A stretch of DNA of 64,000 nt from Reyranella humidisoli (GTDB taxonomy: Bacteria > Pseudomonadota > Alphaproteobacteria > Reyranellales > Reyranellaceae), in contig NZ_JAHOPB010000002.1 in assembly GCF_019039055.1 (NCBI RefSeq), positions 496,001 to 560,000 on the forward strand, in the 5' to 3' direction. The translations under genes were made by a program, and so were the position numbers. Below are positions 45,074 to 53,489 of the stretch, piece by piece (the stretch's first letter is position 1; every line of letters begins with the position of its first letter). The notes under the pieces are model-generated. The model did not search any database. It was not told the origin of the DNA and saw only the letters and a list, made by a program, of their open reading frames with translations.

Positions 45074-45089
45074 TTAACACATATGTTAA
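45074..45089. promoter_or_regulatory. Candidate ArsR-type operator between thioesterase and arsR-like genes
   Basis: TTAACA (45074-45079), spacer CATA and TGTTAA (45084-45089) form a perfect palindrome over the start region of the ArsR gene. ArsR regulators paired with SRPBCC proteins often bind TTAAC...GTTAA sites. It sits 80 bases from the divergent thioesterase start. Confidence 0.5.
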
Positions 45090-45451
45090 ATATGGATGTG
45101 CTCTCCCGAACCTTCTCCGCGCTCTCGGATCCGACCCGGCGTGCGATCCTGGCGCGGCTCGCCAATGGCGGCGCCACGGTCGGCGAGCTGGCCGAACCCT
45201 TCGAGATGTCGCTGCCGGCGGTATCGCGTCATCTCAAGGTGTTGACCGATGCCGGGCTGATCGAACGTCACACCGAGGCGCAATGGCGTCGTTGCGAGCT
45301 GCGCGGGGAGGGGCTGCGCGCCGCGGCGGACTGGATCGAGCACTACCGCAGGTTCTGGGAGGCGAGCTTCGACCGGCTCGATGCCTTCCTGAGGGATACC
45401 GAACCGAAGCCGAAGAAAGGAAAGCCGAATGCCCGACGCAAGGATCGATAA
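45083..45451 (+). CDS. ArsR family winged-helix transcriptional regulator
   Basis: A 122-residue winged-helix repressor, shorter (119) if the second ATG at 45092 is used; that seems likely because the operator-like palindrome covers the first ATG. The helix-turn-helix is in TVGELAEPFEMSLPAVSRHL, with LTDAGLIERHTEAQWRRCEL as the wing. No metal-binding cysteine motif is present, as in the group coupled to SRPBCC proteins. It overlaps the next gene by 23 bases. It probably represses its own operon and perhaps the divergent thioesterase. Confidence 0.88.
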   Translation: MLNMDVLSRTFSALSDPTRRAILARLANGGATVGELAEPFEMSLPAVSRHLKVLTDAGLIERHTEAQWRRCELRGEGLRAAADWIEHYRRFWEASFDRLDAFLRDTEPKPKKGKPNARRKDR

Positions 45452-45893
45452 CGACACGCTGCACGTCAGCCGCATCTTCGATGCGTCGCGTGAACGCGTG
45501 TTCGACGCCTGGACCAGGCAGGAGCAGTTCGTCCGGTGGATGTGCCCCCCCGGGGTGGAGATCACGCTGTGTGAGATCGATGTCCGGCGCGGCGGTGCCT
45601 GGCGGATCGATGGCCGCAACACCGGCGGGACCTTCTCGTCATCGGGTGTCTATCTCGACGTCGTTGCGCCGGAGCGGCTCGTCTTCACCTGGGCGCATCA
45701 CGCCGATGGCAATTTCTCGGGCGCGCGGGGCCATGAGACGACGGTGCGCATCGAGCTGCGCGCCCTGGCCGATCGGACCCAGCTCACGCTCGTCCATGGT
45801 CCCTTTGCCGATACGGAAGACTTCCGGTGCCATCGCGACGGTTGGGACGGCTCGTTCGGCAAGCTGGAGACGCTCCTGCGGGGGACTCCATGA
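45429..45893 (+). CDS. SRPBCC (AHSA1-like START domain) family protein
   Basis: A 154-residue helix-grip ligand-binding protein of the AHSA1 group. Landmarks are SRIFDASRERVFDAWTRQEQ, RRGGAWRIDGRNTGGTF and the end HRDGWDGSFGKLETLL. The start lies within the preceding regulator gene, and its TGA overlaps the next ATG. ArsR and SRPBCC genes are often paired. The ligand is unknown. Confidence 0.86.
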   Translation: MPDARIDNDTLHVSRIFDASRERVFDAWTRQEQFVRWMCPPGVEITLCEIDVRRGGAWRIDGRNTGGTFSSSGVYLDVVAPERLVFTWAHHADGNFSGARGHETTVRIELRALADRTQLTLVHGPFADTEDFRCHRDGWDGSFGKLETLLRGTP

Positions 45894-46582
45894 CCATGCA
45901 CCCCGTCGTTTCCCACGAGGCCTGGCTGGCGGCGAGCCGCGAATTCCTGGCCCGGGAGAAGGAGTTCACGCGCCTGCGGGACGAGCTGTCGCGTCAGCGC
46001 CGCGAATTGCCCTGGGAACGGGTCGAGAAGGACTATTCCTTCGAGGCACCGGAGGGGCGCGTTGCGCTCGTCGACCTGTTCGGCGGCCACAGCCAACTCC
46101 TGGTCTATCACCTGATGTTCGGTCCCGACTGGACCGAGGCCTGCAAGAGCTGCTCCTTCTGGGCGGACAACTTCAACGGCATCGACGTCCATCTCGCGCA
46201 CCGCGACACGGCACTGGTCGCCGTCTCGCAAGCGCCGCTCGCCGCGCTTGAGGCTTATCGCAGGAGGATGGGCTGGACCTTCCGTTGGGTGTCCTCCGGC
46301 GGGAGTGACTTCAACTTCGACTACAAGGTGAGCTCGCGGCCCGGCGAGGCGGAACTGGCCTACAATTTCGGGACGATGACGGTGGGACCGGGCGAGATGC
46401 CGGGCTTCAGCGCTTTCCGGCGGGGCGACGATGGCGCGATCTATCACACCTACTCGACCTACGCGCGCGGCGTCGACATGCTGAATGGCGCCTATCATCT
46501 GCTCGACCTGACGTCGAAGGGCCGCGACGAGGCGGGACTTTCGTTCACGATGGAATGGGTACGTCGGCGCGACCAATACTGA
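45890..46582 (+). CDS. DUF899 family thioredoxin-like protein
   Basis: A 230-residue protein of the DUF899 family with a thioredoxin-like fold. The marker is GPDWTEACKSCSFWADNFNG, with two cysteines in a C-x-x-C arrangement (CKSC), and SFEAPEGRVALVDLFGGHSQ comes earlier. ATGA overlap with the SRPBCC gene fixes the start at 45890. It is probably cytosolic. Function unknown; in this operon it may be part of a stress or detoxification set. Confidence 0.85.
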   Translation: MTMHPVVSHEAWLAASREFLAREKEFTRLRDELSRQRRELPWERVEKDYSFEAPEGRVALVDLFGGHSQLLVYHLMFGPDWTEACKSCSFWADNFNGIDVHLAHRDTALVAVSQAPLAALEAYRRRMGWTFRWVSSGGSDFNFDYKVSSRPGEAELAYNFGTMTVGPGEMPGFSAFRRGDDGAIYHTYSTYARGVDMLNGAYHLLDLTSKGRDEAGLSFTMEWVRRRDQY

Positions 46583-46598
46583 CGCGAGGAGGCTCGTC

Positions 46599-46879
46599 AT
46601 GAAGGCAATCTGGTGCGGCAAGGTGATCGCAGACAGCGATCACACGCTCGAGGTGGACGGCTACCGCTATTTTCCCCGCGATGCCGTCCGGATGGACCTG
46701 CTGAAGTCGTCACCGAAAACGGGACGCGACCTGGAATGCCCGCACGGTGTGCAGTTCTACGACGTCGTCGAAGGCGAGGCCCACAGCCCCGCGCGGCCTG
46801 GTCCTATGAGGCGCCCCAGGCAAAGATGAAGCCGGTCGATCGCTGGATCGGCTTCTGGGAAGACGTCAGCGTCGGCTGA
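46599..46879 (+). pseudogene. DUF427 family protein gene with a single-base frameshift
   Basis: The first frame (MKAIWCGKVIADSDHTLEVD, YFPRDAVRMDLLKSS, then CPHGVQFYDVVEGEAH) matches DUF427 proteins, but it loses the family end and runs on to a premature stop at 46829. The family end (AAWSYEAPQAKMKPV, IGFWEDVSVG) continues in the next frame, to the TGA at 46877-46879. One missing base in or beside the CCCC run near 46790 would restore a 94-residue protein. Either a real mutation or a sequencing error. Confidence 0.75.
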
Positions 46880-46891
46880 CGCCCCAAAAGA

Positions 46892-46917
46892 AAACGGCCG
46901 GCGAAGGCCGGCCGTTT
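46892..46917. terminator. Rho-independent terminator between convergent genes
   Basis: AAACGGCCGGC and GCCGGCCGTTT form an 11-bp perfect stem with loop GAAG, flanked by A on one side and TTT on the other. It ends the arsR-type operon and probably also the minus-strand gene ending at 46938. Confidence 0.85.
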
Positions 46918-46937
46918 CAATTTCGGTGTGATCGCCT

Positions 46938-47534
46938 CTAGCGCGCCGGCGAGATGGCCGTGATCGTGAGCGGCGTGGTCATGCCGATCACCACATCGCC
47001 GACCTTGATCTTCTTCAGCATGTCCTGCTTGGCGATCGAATTGGCGGCATAGGTGCGGACCGCGCCGCCGCGGCCGTCGATCACCGAGACGGTGTTCTTG
47101 GCGAGGTCGACGGCGACGACCGTGAGCGTGAAGCGCCCGGCCTCGACATCGGTCTTGTTTGTCTGGCCCATCTGCTCCTTGCGGGCGAGCTGAGCGCCCG
47201 GGCCCTTCTGGCGCAGGTTGAGCATGGTGATCACCTCGGAGTAGGTGACGTTCGCCATCGAGCCGTCGTCGATCGCGTCCAGGTTACGGACGCTGTCGGC
47301 CACCGGCAGGATCACGAGCTGGCCGGTCGGCGACGTGAACGCGACCGTGCGGCTCTCCGGATCGGCCGTCTCGATCTTGACCCGCTGCGTGACCACGTCG
47401 TTGAAGGCGACGCCTTCGCGCGGCACCGCCGTCACCTGGGCCGACGCCTGCCGCTCCGGCAGGCTCACGCCGACCGCCAGGACCGCCGCGAACAGGGAAA
47501 CGCCAGCGGTCATCTTCATCGAACGGATCGTCAT
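46938..47534 (-). CDS. Hypothetical exported protein
   Basis: A 198-residue protein with an N-terminal signal (SMKMTAGVSLFAAVLAVGVS) cleaved near AQASAQ-like sequence; the mature protein is probably periplasmic. It contains small beta-rich segments such as RTVAFTSPTGQLVILPVADS and FTLTVVAVDLAKNTVSVIDG, suggesting repeated OB- or SH3-like modules. I do not recognise the family. ATG at 47534 is chosen so that the signal begins the protein. Confidence 0.72.
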   Translation of the reverse strand: MTIRSMKMTAGVSLFAAVLAVGVSLPERQASAQVTAVPREGVAFNDVVTQRVKIETADPESRTVAFTSPTGQLVILPVADSVRNLDAIDDGSMANVTYSEVITMLNLRQKGPGAQLARKEQMGQTNKTDVEAGRFTLTVVAVDLAKNTVSVIDGRGGAVRTYAANSIAKQDMLKKIKVGDVVIGMTTPLTITAISPAR

Positions 47535-47616
47535 TGCCGTGTACCTCGCAAAACCCCTAACGCGCCGGACAATAGCGATCCGAACCGGCGAAGCAACCAC
47601 CAAGGGCGTGAGGCCC

Positions 47617-48396
47617 TCAGGCAAAATGTTTCAGCACGGCGTTCGCGACGGCGTCGGGCTGGTCGAGATAGGCCAGATGGCCTGCCTGGGCGACTGTCTC
47701 GACCCGCGCCGGCCCCTTGATCGCCCTGGCGAAGGTGCCGGCATAGCCCGGCGGCAGGATGGCGTCCCGTTCTCCCCACAGGATCAGCGTCGGTGCCTCG
47801 ATCAGGCCCAGCCGCTTCTCCAGCCTGGTGTTGCCGAGCGGCCAGAAGGCGCGGGCGGCGGCCTCCGAGGCACGGGTCATCTCGATCGGCCATTCCACCG
47901 AATTGGCGCCTTCGGGCGCGGCAACGAGGTCGTTCCAGGTCGCGGCCTCGGCGCACATCAGGCCGGGCAGAACGTCCTTGCGTTGGGCCCAGGGATCGGC
48001 GGCGGGCTCCTTGTCGTCGAACAGGCCGAAGGGGGCGATCAGCGCGAGCTTGCCGACATTGCCGGGGAAGATCGCCGCCATTTCGGCCGCGAAGGCGCCG
48101 CCTACCGAGGCCCCCGCGAGGTCGGCACCGGAGAGACCCGCCTTGTCCAGGAGCTGGCGCACCGCCAGCACCCAGTCGAGATGCGTGTCCAGCTCGGTGT
48201 GGCCGGTCGCGCCGGGATAGCCCGGCAGGGACGGGGCGACGACCGTCCGGCTTTCGGCCAGCCGGTCGAGAAAGGGGACCCATCGCGGCAAGCCGCCCAG
48301 ACCGGCGAGGAAGCCGACCTTCGGGCCCTTGCCCTTGGTCCAGACCCGGCAGGGATGGCCGTTGACCTCGACGGTCGTGGTCGCAGGTTGGGACAC
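47617..48396 (-). CDS. Alpha/beta hydrolase
   Basis: A 259-residue alpha/beta hydrolase. The nucleophile elbow is LAGASVGGAFAAEMAAIFPG, the acid is in LILWGERDAILPPGYAG and the histidine in AQAGHLAYLDQPD. The early strand KVGFLAGLGGLPRWVPFLD gives the oxyanion hole. It lies 4 bases after the luciferase-like gene on the same strand. A similar hydrolase-plus-luciferase pairing occurs at 12428-14563. Confidence 0.83.
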   Translation of the reverse strand: MSQPATTTVEVNGHPCRVWTKGKGPKVGFLAGLGGLPRWVPFLDRLAESRTVVAPSLPGYPGATGHTELDTHLDWVLAVRQLLDKAGLSGADLAGASVGGAFAAEMAAIFPGNVGKLALIAPFGLFDDKEPAADPWAQRKDVLPGLMCAEAATWNDLVAAPEGANSVEWPIEMTRASEAAARAFWPLGNTRLEKRLGLIEAPTLILWGERDAILPPGYAGTFARAIKGPARVETVAQAGHLAYLDQPDAVANAVLKHFA

Positions 48397-48400
48397 CAGG

Positions 48401-49675
48401 CTACTCCGCGGCGGCGGCGTGGGGACGGAAGGCGGGGACGGCGGCGCGCTGGCCCTTTTCCATCGGCTTGGGCCACCACTTGTCCTCCCACTCGCCGAAC
48501 AGGTCCTTCACCTTCGGCATCACCTTCTCGGCGAACAGGCGCGTGTTGTACTTGGTCGTGTCCTTGCTCATGTTGCCGTACTGCAGCAGCAGCATGAGAT
48601 GGCCGACGTTCAGGCTGGTGGCGACGTGGCGGATCTGTTCCACCACCTCGTCAGGCGAGCCGATGATGACGTACCCGCCGTCGACGATGTCCTTCATGTT
48701 GGTGGCCTTGAGGCTGAGCTTGCTGGAATAGCTCGCCGTGTTGGCCGCTTTGCTCACCATGCTCTGGATGCCGGCGCGCTGGGTGGCTTCCGTGGTGTAG
48801 CCGGGCGGCGTCGCGAAGCGCGCATCGACGTGCAGGCAGCGGCCGTAGAAATACTCGGCGGGCTCGGTGTAGAGGTCGAGCGCCTGCTGGCGGCTCTCGG
48901 CCACGCCGACGAACTGCAGGAAGCCCGCGCGGTAGGGATTTCGGTCCTTGCCGAGCTTCTCCATCTCGTTCCAGAAGCCCTGCATCGTCGTGAGGCCGGC
49001 TTTGTAGCCGTAGTACGAGAGATAGCAGTAAACGTAGTCCATCTCCGCGCACCACCGCCACGTCTCGACGGAGCCGCCGCCGGGAATCCAGATCGGCGGG
49101 TGCGGATCGTTCTGGATCGGACGCGGCCAGATATTGACGTAGCGCTGCTGGTTGTAGCGGCCGTTGAAGGCAAAGGTGTCCTTCTCGGTCCAGGCGCGCT
49201 TCACCAGATCGTGCGCCTCGAGATAGCGCTCGCGCAGCAGGCTCGGGTTCTGGCCGTAGGCGTAGCAGGTGTCCATCGGCGAGCCGACCGGGAAGCCCGC
49301 GATCAGCCGGCCACCCGAGATGCAGTCGATCATCGCGAACTCTTCGGCGACGCGCGTCGGCGGATTGTAGAGCGCCAGCGAGTTGCCCATGACGCAGAGC
49401 GCCGTGTCGGTCGTGCGGCGGGCCAGCGAGGAGGCGATCAGGTTGGGCGAGGGCATCAGGCCGTAGCCGTTGGAATGATGCTCGTTCACGCAGACCGCGT
49501 CGTAACCGAGCTCGGCGGCGTATTCGAGCTCGTCCATGAAATCGTTGTACATGTGGTGAGCGCGCCTCGGATCGAACAGCGAGGAATGGATGTCGACCCA
49601 GACGGACGGATGCTTCTGATTGAAGTCGTCCGGGAGCTCCGTGTACGGCATCAGGTGGAACCACATGAGCTTCAT
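48401..49675 (-). CDS. LLM class flavin-dependent oxidoreductase (luciferase-like monooxygenase)
   Basis: A 424-residue TIM-barrel monooxygenase. Landmarks are MKLMWFHLMPYTELPDDF, AAELGYDAVCVNEHHSNGYG and SGGRLIAGFPVGSPMDTCYA, plus PPIWIPGGGSVETWRWCAEM. The C-terminal tail is low complexity (Ala-rich). It is the second family member in the window. The hydrolase gene follows closely, as at 12428-14563, suggesting two related degradative cassettes. It is divergent from ccr across 210 bases. Confidence 0.85.
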   Translation of the reverse strand: MKLMWFHLMPYTELPDDFNQKHPSVWVDIHSSLFDPRRAHHMYNDFMDELEYAAELGYDAVCVNEHHSNGYGLMPSPNLIASSLARRTTDTALCVMGNSLALYNPPTRVAEEFAMIDCISGGRLIAGFPVGSPMDTCYAYGQNPSLLRERYLEAHDLVKRAWTEKDTFAFNGRYNQQRYVNIWPRPIQNDPHPPIWIPGGGSVETWRWCAEMDYVYCYLSYYGYKAGLTTMQGFWNEMEKLGKDRNPYRAGFLQFVGVAESRQQALDLYTEPAEYFYGRCLHVDARFATPPGYTTEATQRAGIQSMVSKAANTASYSSKLSLKATNMKDIVDGGYVIIGSPDEVVEQIRHVATSLNVGHLMLLLQYGNMSKDTTKYNTRLFAEKVMPKVKDLFGEWEDKWWPKPMEKGQRAAVPAFRPHAAAAE

Positions 49676-49822
49676 GGCGCCTTCTCCCTAAACTCGAGCT
49701 GCTTGGTAAACGCTCGTTTACCTCGCAACCCTGACGCGACTTTTGCGGGTCGGCAATGTGGGATTTCCGCAGGGCGTGGGTAATTTTGTTGTTTTTCCAC
49801 TGTGCCAATCGTTCCGAATCGT

Positions 49823-49838
49823 ATTTTGTGCATTGCAC
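49823..49838. promoter_or_regulatory. Palindromic motif before ccr, shared with etfB
   Basis: ATTTTGTGCATTGCAC lies 47 bases before the ccr start. GTGCA-T-TGCAC (49828-49838) is a perfect palindrome. 14 of its 16 bases equal the sequence at 62223-62238 before etfB, and the core fits TGCANYGCRC as before the second phasin. Confidence 0.45.
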
Positions 49839-49885
49839 TCTCGCGTTCGCAGCAATAGTTTCGCTGCAACGCAGGAGGATTTGCC

Positions 49886-51175
49886 ATGTCCGTCGTCGCT
49901 TTCGCGGCTCGCCCCCATCCCACGGCCAACCAGCCGAAGAAGGATCTCTACGAGGTTGGTGAGATTCCGCCGCTCGGGCATGTGCCGAAGAACATGTACG
50001 CTTGGGTCATCCGGCGCGACCGCCACGGTCCGCCCGAGCAGTCCATGCAGCTCGAAGTGGTGCCCACGCACGCGATCGGTGAGGACGAGGTGCTCGTTCT
50101 CGTGATGGCGGCGGGCGTGAACTACAACGGCATCTGGGCGGGTCTCGGCCTGCCGATCTCGCCGTTCGACGTCCACAAGCAGCCGTTCCACATCGCGGGC
50201 TCCGATGCCTCGGGCATCGTCTGGGCGGTCGGCGCCAAGGTGAAGCGCTGGAAGGTCGGTGACGAGGTCGTCATCCACTGTAACCAGGACGATGGCGACG
50301 ACGAGGAGTGCAACGGCGGCGATCCGATGTTCTCCACCAGCCAGCGCATCTGGGGCTACGAGACGCCGGACGGCTCGTTCGCGCAGTTCTGCAAGGTGCA
50401 GGCGCGCCAGCTGATGAAGCGCCCGCAGCATCTCAGCTGGGAGGAGAGCGCCTCCTACACGCTTACCCTCGCCACGGCCTATCGCATGCTGTTCGGCCAT
50501 CGCCCGCACATCCTGCGGCCCGGCCACAACGTGCTGGTGTGGGGTGCCGCGGGCGGCCTCGGCTCGATGGCGATCCAGCTCATCGCCACGGCCGGCGCCA
50601 ACGCGATCGGCGTGATCTCCGATCCGTCGAAGAAGGACTTCGTGATGTCGCTGGGCGCGCGCGGCGTCATCAACCGCAACGATTTCGACTGCTGGGGCCA
50701 GCTCCCCGACGTCGACGACCAGGCGGGTTACGCCGAATACATGAAGAAGTGCCGCAAGTTCGGCGGGGCGATCTGGGAGCACACCGGCAAGGGCAACGAC
50801 GTCGACTTCGTGTTCGAGCATCCCGGCGAGCAGACCTTCCCGGTCTCCTGCTTCATCGTGAAGCGCGGCGGCATGGTGGTGTTCTGCGCCGGGACGACGG
50901 GCTTCAACCTGACCATGGACGCGCGCTTCGTGTGGATGCGCCAGAAGCGTATCCAGGGGAGCCACTTCGCCAACCTGCTGCAAGCCAGCCAGGCCAACCA
51001 GCTGGTGATCGAACGCCGCATCGATCCGTGCATGAGCGAAGTCTTCGAATGGGCCGACATTCCCAAGGCCCACACCAAGATGTGGAAGAACCAGCACAAG
51101 CCCGGAAACATGGCCGTGCTTGTTTCCGCCAAGCGCCCAGGCCTGCGCACCCTTGAGGACGCGCTGGACGACTGA
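49886..51175 (+). CDS. ccr: Crotonyl-CoA carboxylase/reductase
   Basis: A 429-residue medium-chain reductase that reductively carboxylates crotonyl-CoA to ethylmalonyl-CoA with NADPH, the key step of the ethylmalonyl-CoA pathway. The CO2-site asparagine in VNYNGIW is N81, as numbered in characterised enzymes. The RIWGYETPDGSFAQ segment carries the aromatic/Glu pair (Y158-E159, where the Kitasatospora enzyme has Phe-Glu), and the site histidine is in RIQGSHFAN. The nucleotide motif is VWGAAGGLGSMAIQL. Ribosome site GGAGG. The methylsuccinyl-CoA dehydrogenase gene follows after 219 bases. Confidence 0.94.
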   Translation: MSVVAFAARPHPTANQPKKDLYEVGEIPPLGHVPKNMYAWVIRRDRHGPPEQSMQLEVVPTHAIGEDEVLVLVMAAGVNYNGIWAGLGLPISPFDVHKQPFHIAGSDASGIVWAVGAKVKRWKVGDEVVIHCNQDDGDDEECNGGDPMFSTSQRIWGYETPDGSFAQFCKVQARQLMKRPQHLSWEESASYTLTLATAYRMLFGHRPHILRPGHNVLVWGAAGGLGSMAIQLIATAGANAIGVISDPSKKDFVMSLGARGVINRNDFDCWGQLPDVDDQAGYAEYMKKCRKFGGAIWEHTGKGNDVDFVFEHPGEQTFPVSCFIVKRGGMVVFCAGTTGFNLTMDARFVWMRQKRIQGSHFANLLQASQANQLVIERRIDPCMSEVFEWADIPKAHTKMWKNQHKPGNMAVLVSAKRPGLRTLEDALDD

Positions 51176-51184
51176 CGAACCTTC

Positions 51185-51380
51185 CTCCCCCGCAATTGCG
51201 CCCTCTCCGCCCGCGAAACGGGAGGAGAGGGAGGGGACCCGCGCGGAGCGCGGGGAGGGTGAGGTGGGGCCTCGAGTGCCCACCTGCTCGCCGCTGCTGA
51301 ACGATCCACCACTTCACCTTCCCATTGCTGCGCAATGGGCCCCTTCCTCTCTCCCACTTCGTGGCGGAGAGGAGTTCCTG
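51185..51380. repeat. Composite REP-like region between ccr and mcd
   Basis: Several hairpins follow each other: CCTCTCC (51212-51218) with GGAGAGG (51234-51240) around CCCG/CGGG; CCGCGC-GGA-GCGCGG; and CCCATTGC (51321-51328) with GCAATGGG (51332-51339). A CCAC-TTC-GTGG hairpin follows. This mosaic of palindromes is typical of a dispersed repeat insertion. It lies in the gap between two genes of one pathway and ends 14 bases before the mcd start codon. Confidence 0.75.
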
Positions 51381-51394
51381 ACTGGAGATGAGCC

Positions 51395-53029
51395 TTGCTG
51401 CTGAACGACCTTCTTTCCCTGTGCGCTGAAGCCGAGGGCGCGGCCGATCGCCATGAAACCGCGGCGCGCGAAGCCGTGCGCGCACTCGTGGCACCCGAGG
51501 GCAAGGTCGATCCGAAGCTGCTGGAGCGCGAGCAGTTCGCCGCGCACGGTTATGCCTGGATTGCCACCTATGTGGCGGCGCTGCGCCAGATGCGGCGCTG
51601 GGCCGAAGCGGGGGCGGGCGGCGAACTGGAGAAGCTCATTCTCCAGTCGGCGTTCGGCGAGTATCTCGCGCAGCTCAAGGGCGGCATCGCGATCAGCCAG
51701 GTGGAGATCGTGCGGCCGGGCGATCTCGGTCTTGACGGAGCCGTGCTGGAAACCCCCGCCGTCGCGAAGCTGATCGCCGCCAACACGCCGGCGGTGCGCG
51801 GCCGTATCGCCGAGCTGATCGCCGACGGTCTGGAAACGGGCGGTTTCGGCTCGCTCGAACTGGGCGACGAGTCGCTGGAGGAAGTGCGCCGCCAGTTCCG
51901 GCGCTTCGTCGACACCGAGGTCGCGCCGCATGCCCACGGATGGCATCTGCGCGACGAGCTGATCCCGCTGCCGGTGGTGCAGCAGATGGCCGATCTCGGC
52001 GTGTTCGGCCTTACCGTGCCCGAGGAGTGGGGTGGGCTCGGCATGGGCAAGCTCGCGATGTGCGTCGTCACCGAGGAGCTGTCGCGCGGCTATATCGGCG
52101 TCGGCTCGCTGGGCACGCGCTCGGAGATCGCCGCCGAACTGATCCGGTCCGGCGGCACCGAGGCGCAGAAGAAGAAATACCTGTCGCGCATCGCGTCGGG
52201 CGAGCTGCTGCCGACGGCGGTGTTCACCGAGCCCAACACCGGTTCCGATCTTGCGAGCCTGCGCACGCGCGCGGTGCGCGAGGGGGATACCTACAGGATC
52301 AACGGCAACAAGACCTGGATCACCCACGCCGCCCGCGCCGACATCATGACGTTGCTGGCGCGCAGCGATGCCTCCAAACCCGGCTACCAAGGCCTGTCGA
52401 TGTTCCTGGCCGAGAAGCCGCGCGGCACCGACGCCGAGCCGTTCCCGGCACAGGGCATGAGCGGCGGCGAGATCAAGGTGCTGGGCTATCGCGGCATGAA
52501 GGAATACGAGATCGGCTTCGACGGATTCGAGGTGCCGGCCGCCAACCTGCTGGGCGAGAAGGAGGGGCAGGGCTTCAAGCAGCTCATGGCGACCTTCGAG
52601 AGCGCCCGCATCCAGACGGCGGCCCGCGCCGTCGGCGTGGCGCAGAACGCGCTCGAACTCGGCCTGCGCTATGCCAGGGAGCGCATCCAGTTCGCCAAGC
52701 CGCTCTATGCGTTCCCGCGCGTCGCCGGGAAGATCGCGTGGATGGCGGTCGAGACCATGATCGCCCGCCAGCTCACCTATTTCGCCGCGCGCGAGAAGGA
52801 TTCCGACCGGCGCTGCGACATCGAGGCGGGCATGGCCAAGCTGCTGGCGGCGCGCGTCGCCTGGAGCAATGCCGACAACGCGCTGCAGATCCACGGCGGC
52901 AACGGCTATGCGATGGAGTATCCCGTCAGTCGCGTGCTGTGCGACGCGCGCATCCTCAACATCTTCGAGGGCGCGGCCGAGATCCAGGCGCAGGTCGTCT
53001 GTCGCGGCCTGATCGAGGGGCGCAACTAG
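51395..53029 (+). CDS. mcd: (2S)-methylsuccinyl-CoA dehydrogenase
   Basis: A 544-residue acyl-CoA dehydrogenase with the roughly 150-residue N-terminal extension typical of Mcd. The classic FAD motifs are present: TAVFTEPNTGSDLASLRTRA, NGNKTWITHAARAD and QIHGGNGYAMEYPVSRVLCD, with NIFEGAAEIQAQ near the end. It oxidises methylsuccinyl-CoA to mesaconyl-CoA and hands electrons to ETF, encoded from 62333. The start is TTG with GGAG 7 bases upstream; an ATG at 51388 is out of frame. Confidence 0.93.
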   Translation: MLLNDLLSLCAEAEGAADRHETAAREAVRALVAPEGKVDPKLLEREQFAAHGYAWIATYVAALRQMRRWAEAGAGGELEKLILQSAFGEYLAQLKGGIAISQVEIVRPGDLGLDGAVLETPAVAKLIAANTPAVRGRIAELIADGLETGGFGSLELGDESLEEVRRQFRRFVDTEVAPHAHGWHLRDELIPLPVVQQMADLGVFGLTVPEEWGGLGMGKLAMCVVTEELSRGYIGVGSLGTRSEIAAELIRSGGTEAQKKKYLSRIASGELLPTAVFTEPNTGSDLASLRTRAVREGDTYRINGNKTWITHAARADIMTLLARSDASKPGYQGLSMFLAEKPRGTDAEPFPAQGMSGGEIKVLGYRGMKEYEIGFDGFEVPAANLLGEKEGQGFKQLMATFESARIQTAARAVGVAQNALELGLRYARERIQFAKPLYAFPRVAGKIAWMAVETMIARQLTYFAAREKDSDRRCDIEAGMAKLLAARVAWSNADNALQIHGGNGYAMEYPVSRVLCDARILNIFEGAAEIQAQVVCRGLIEGRN

Positions 53030-53106
53030 GCACCCCCGCGCTCCGCGCCTGGACGTTTGACCCGGGGCGCGACCTGAACTTGAACGCTAACCGAACCGCG
53101 GGCGCA

Positions 53107-53126
53107 GCCTGAGCATCAGCTCAGGC
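53107..53126. terminator. Hairpin between convergent mcd and twin-TM genes
   Basis: GCCTGAGC and GCTCAGGC pair perfectly with loop ATCA. The right arm covers the stop codon of the minus-strand gene at 53121. No T-run follows, so it may instead block readthrough or protect the message. Confidence 0.45.
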
Positions 53127-53333
53127 GCGGCTGGCCAGATACCAAAGCGGTATCAGCAGGACGGTGATCAACTGCAACCGGACGCGCCACGCCATCAGGC
53201 GGTTGCTGCGGCTTGCGCCGGCCGTCGCGTCGGCTTCGTCGCGCCCCATCGAGAGCACCCCGGCGAACAGGACTACCAGAGTTGCAAATGCGGAAACGAG
53301 GACGAGCACGAAGAGGAAGTTTGCCAGTGTCAT
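53121..53333 (-). CDS. Twin-transmembrane (HIG1-like) small membrane protein, copy 1
   Basis: A 70-residue protein with two membrane helices (FLFVLVLVSAFATLVVLFAG and QLITVLLIPLWYLASRA) joined by a polar, Arg/Ser-rich loop ending NRLMAWRVRLQL, which resembles HIG1-type proteins. It is about 45 of 70 residues identical to the protein at 61364 by hand alignment. Not beside an adenosyltransferase, unlike its relative. Function unknown. Confidence 0.75.
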   Translation of the reverse strand: MTLANFLFVLVLVSAFATLVVLFAGVLSMGRDEADATAGASRSNRLMAWRVRLQLITVLLIPLWYLASRA

Positions 53334-53489
53334 GAGGGCTCCAGACCGACACGGCGGTCGGTTGTCCGTCAGTTGGTCGTGCGAGGGGGCGGCGGCAAGT
53401 ACTGCCCCTGGCAGAGGCTGCCATGTCGCATGCGTGATCCGTCGCTGCTCCCGACGCGTACTGGTTTACATGTACACAAGGATCAGAAA

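Noticed and set aside
49676..49822. Rest of the ccr upstream gap as a possible small gene
   Set aside because: Short frames exist, but none has a ribosome site or protein-like composition.
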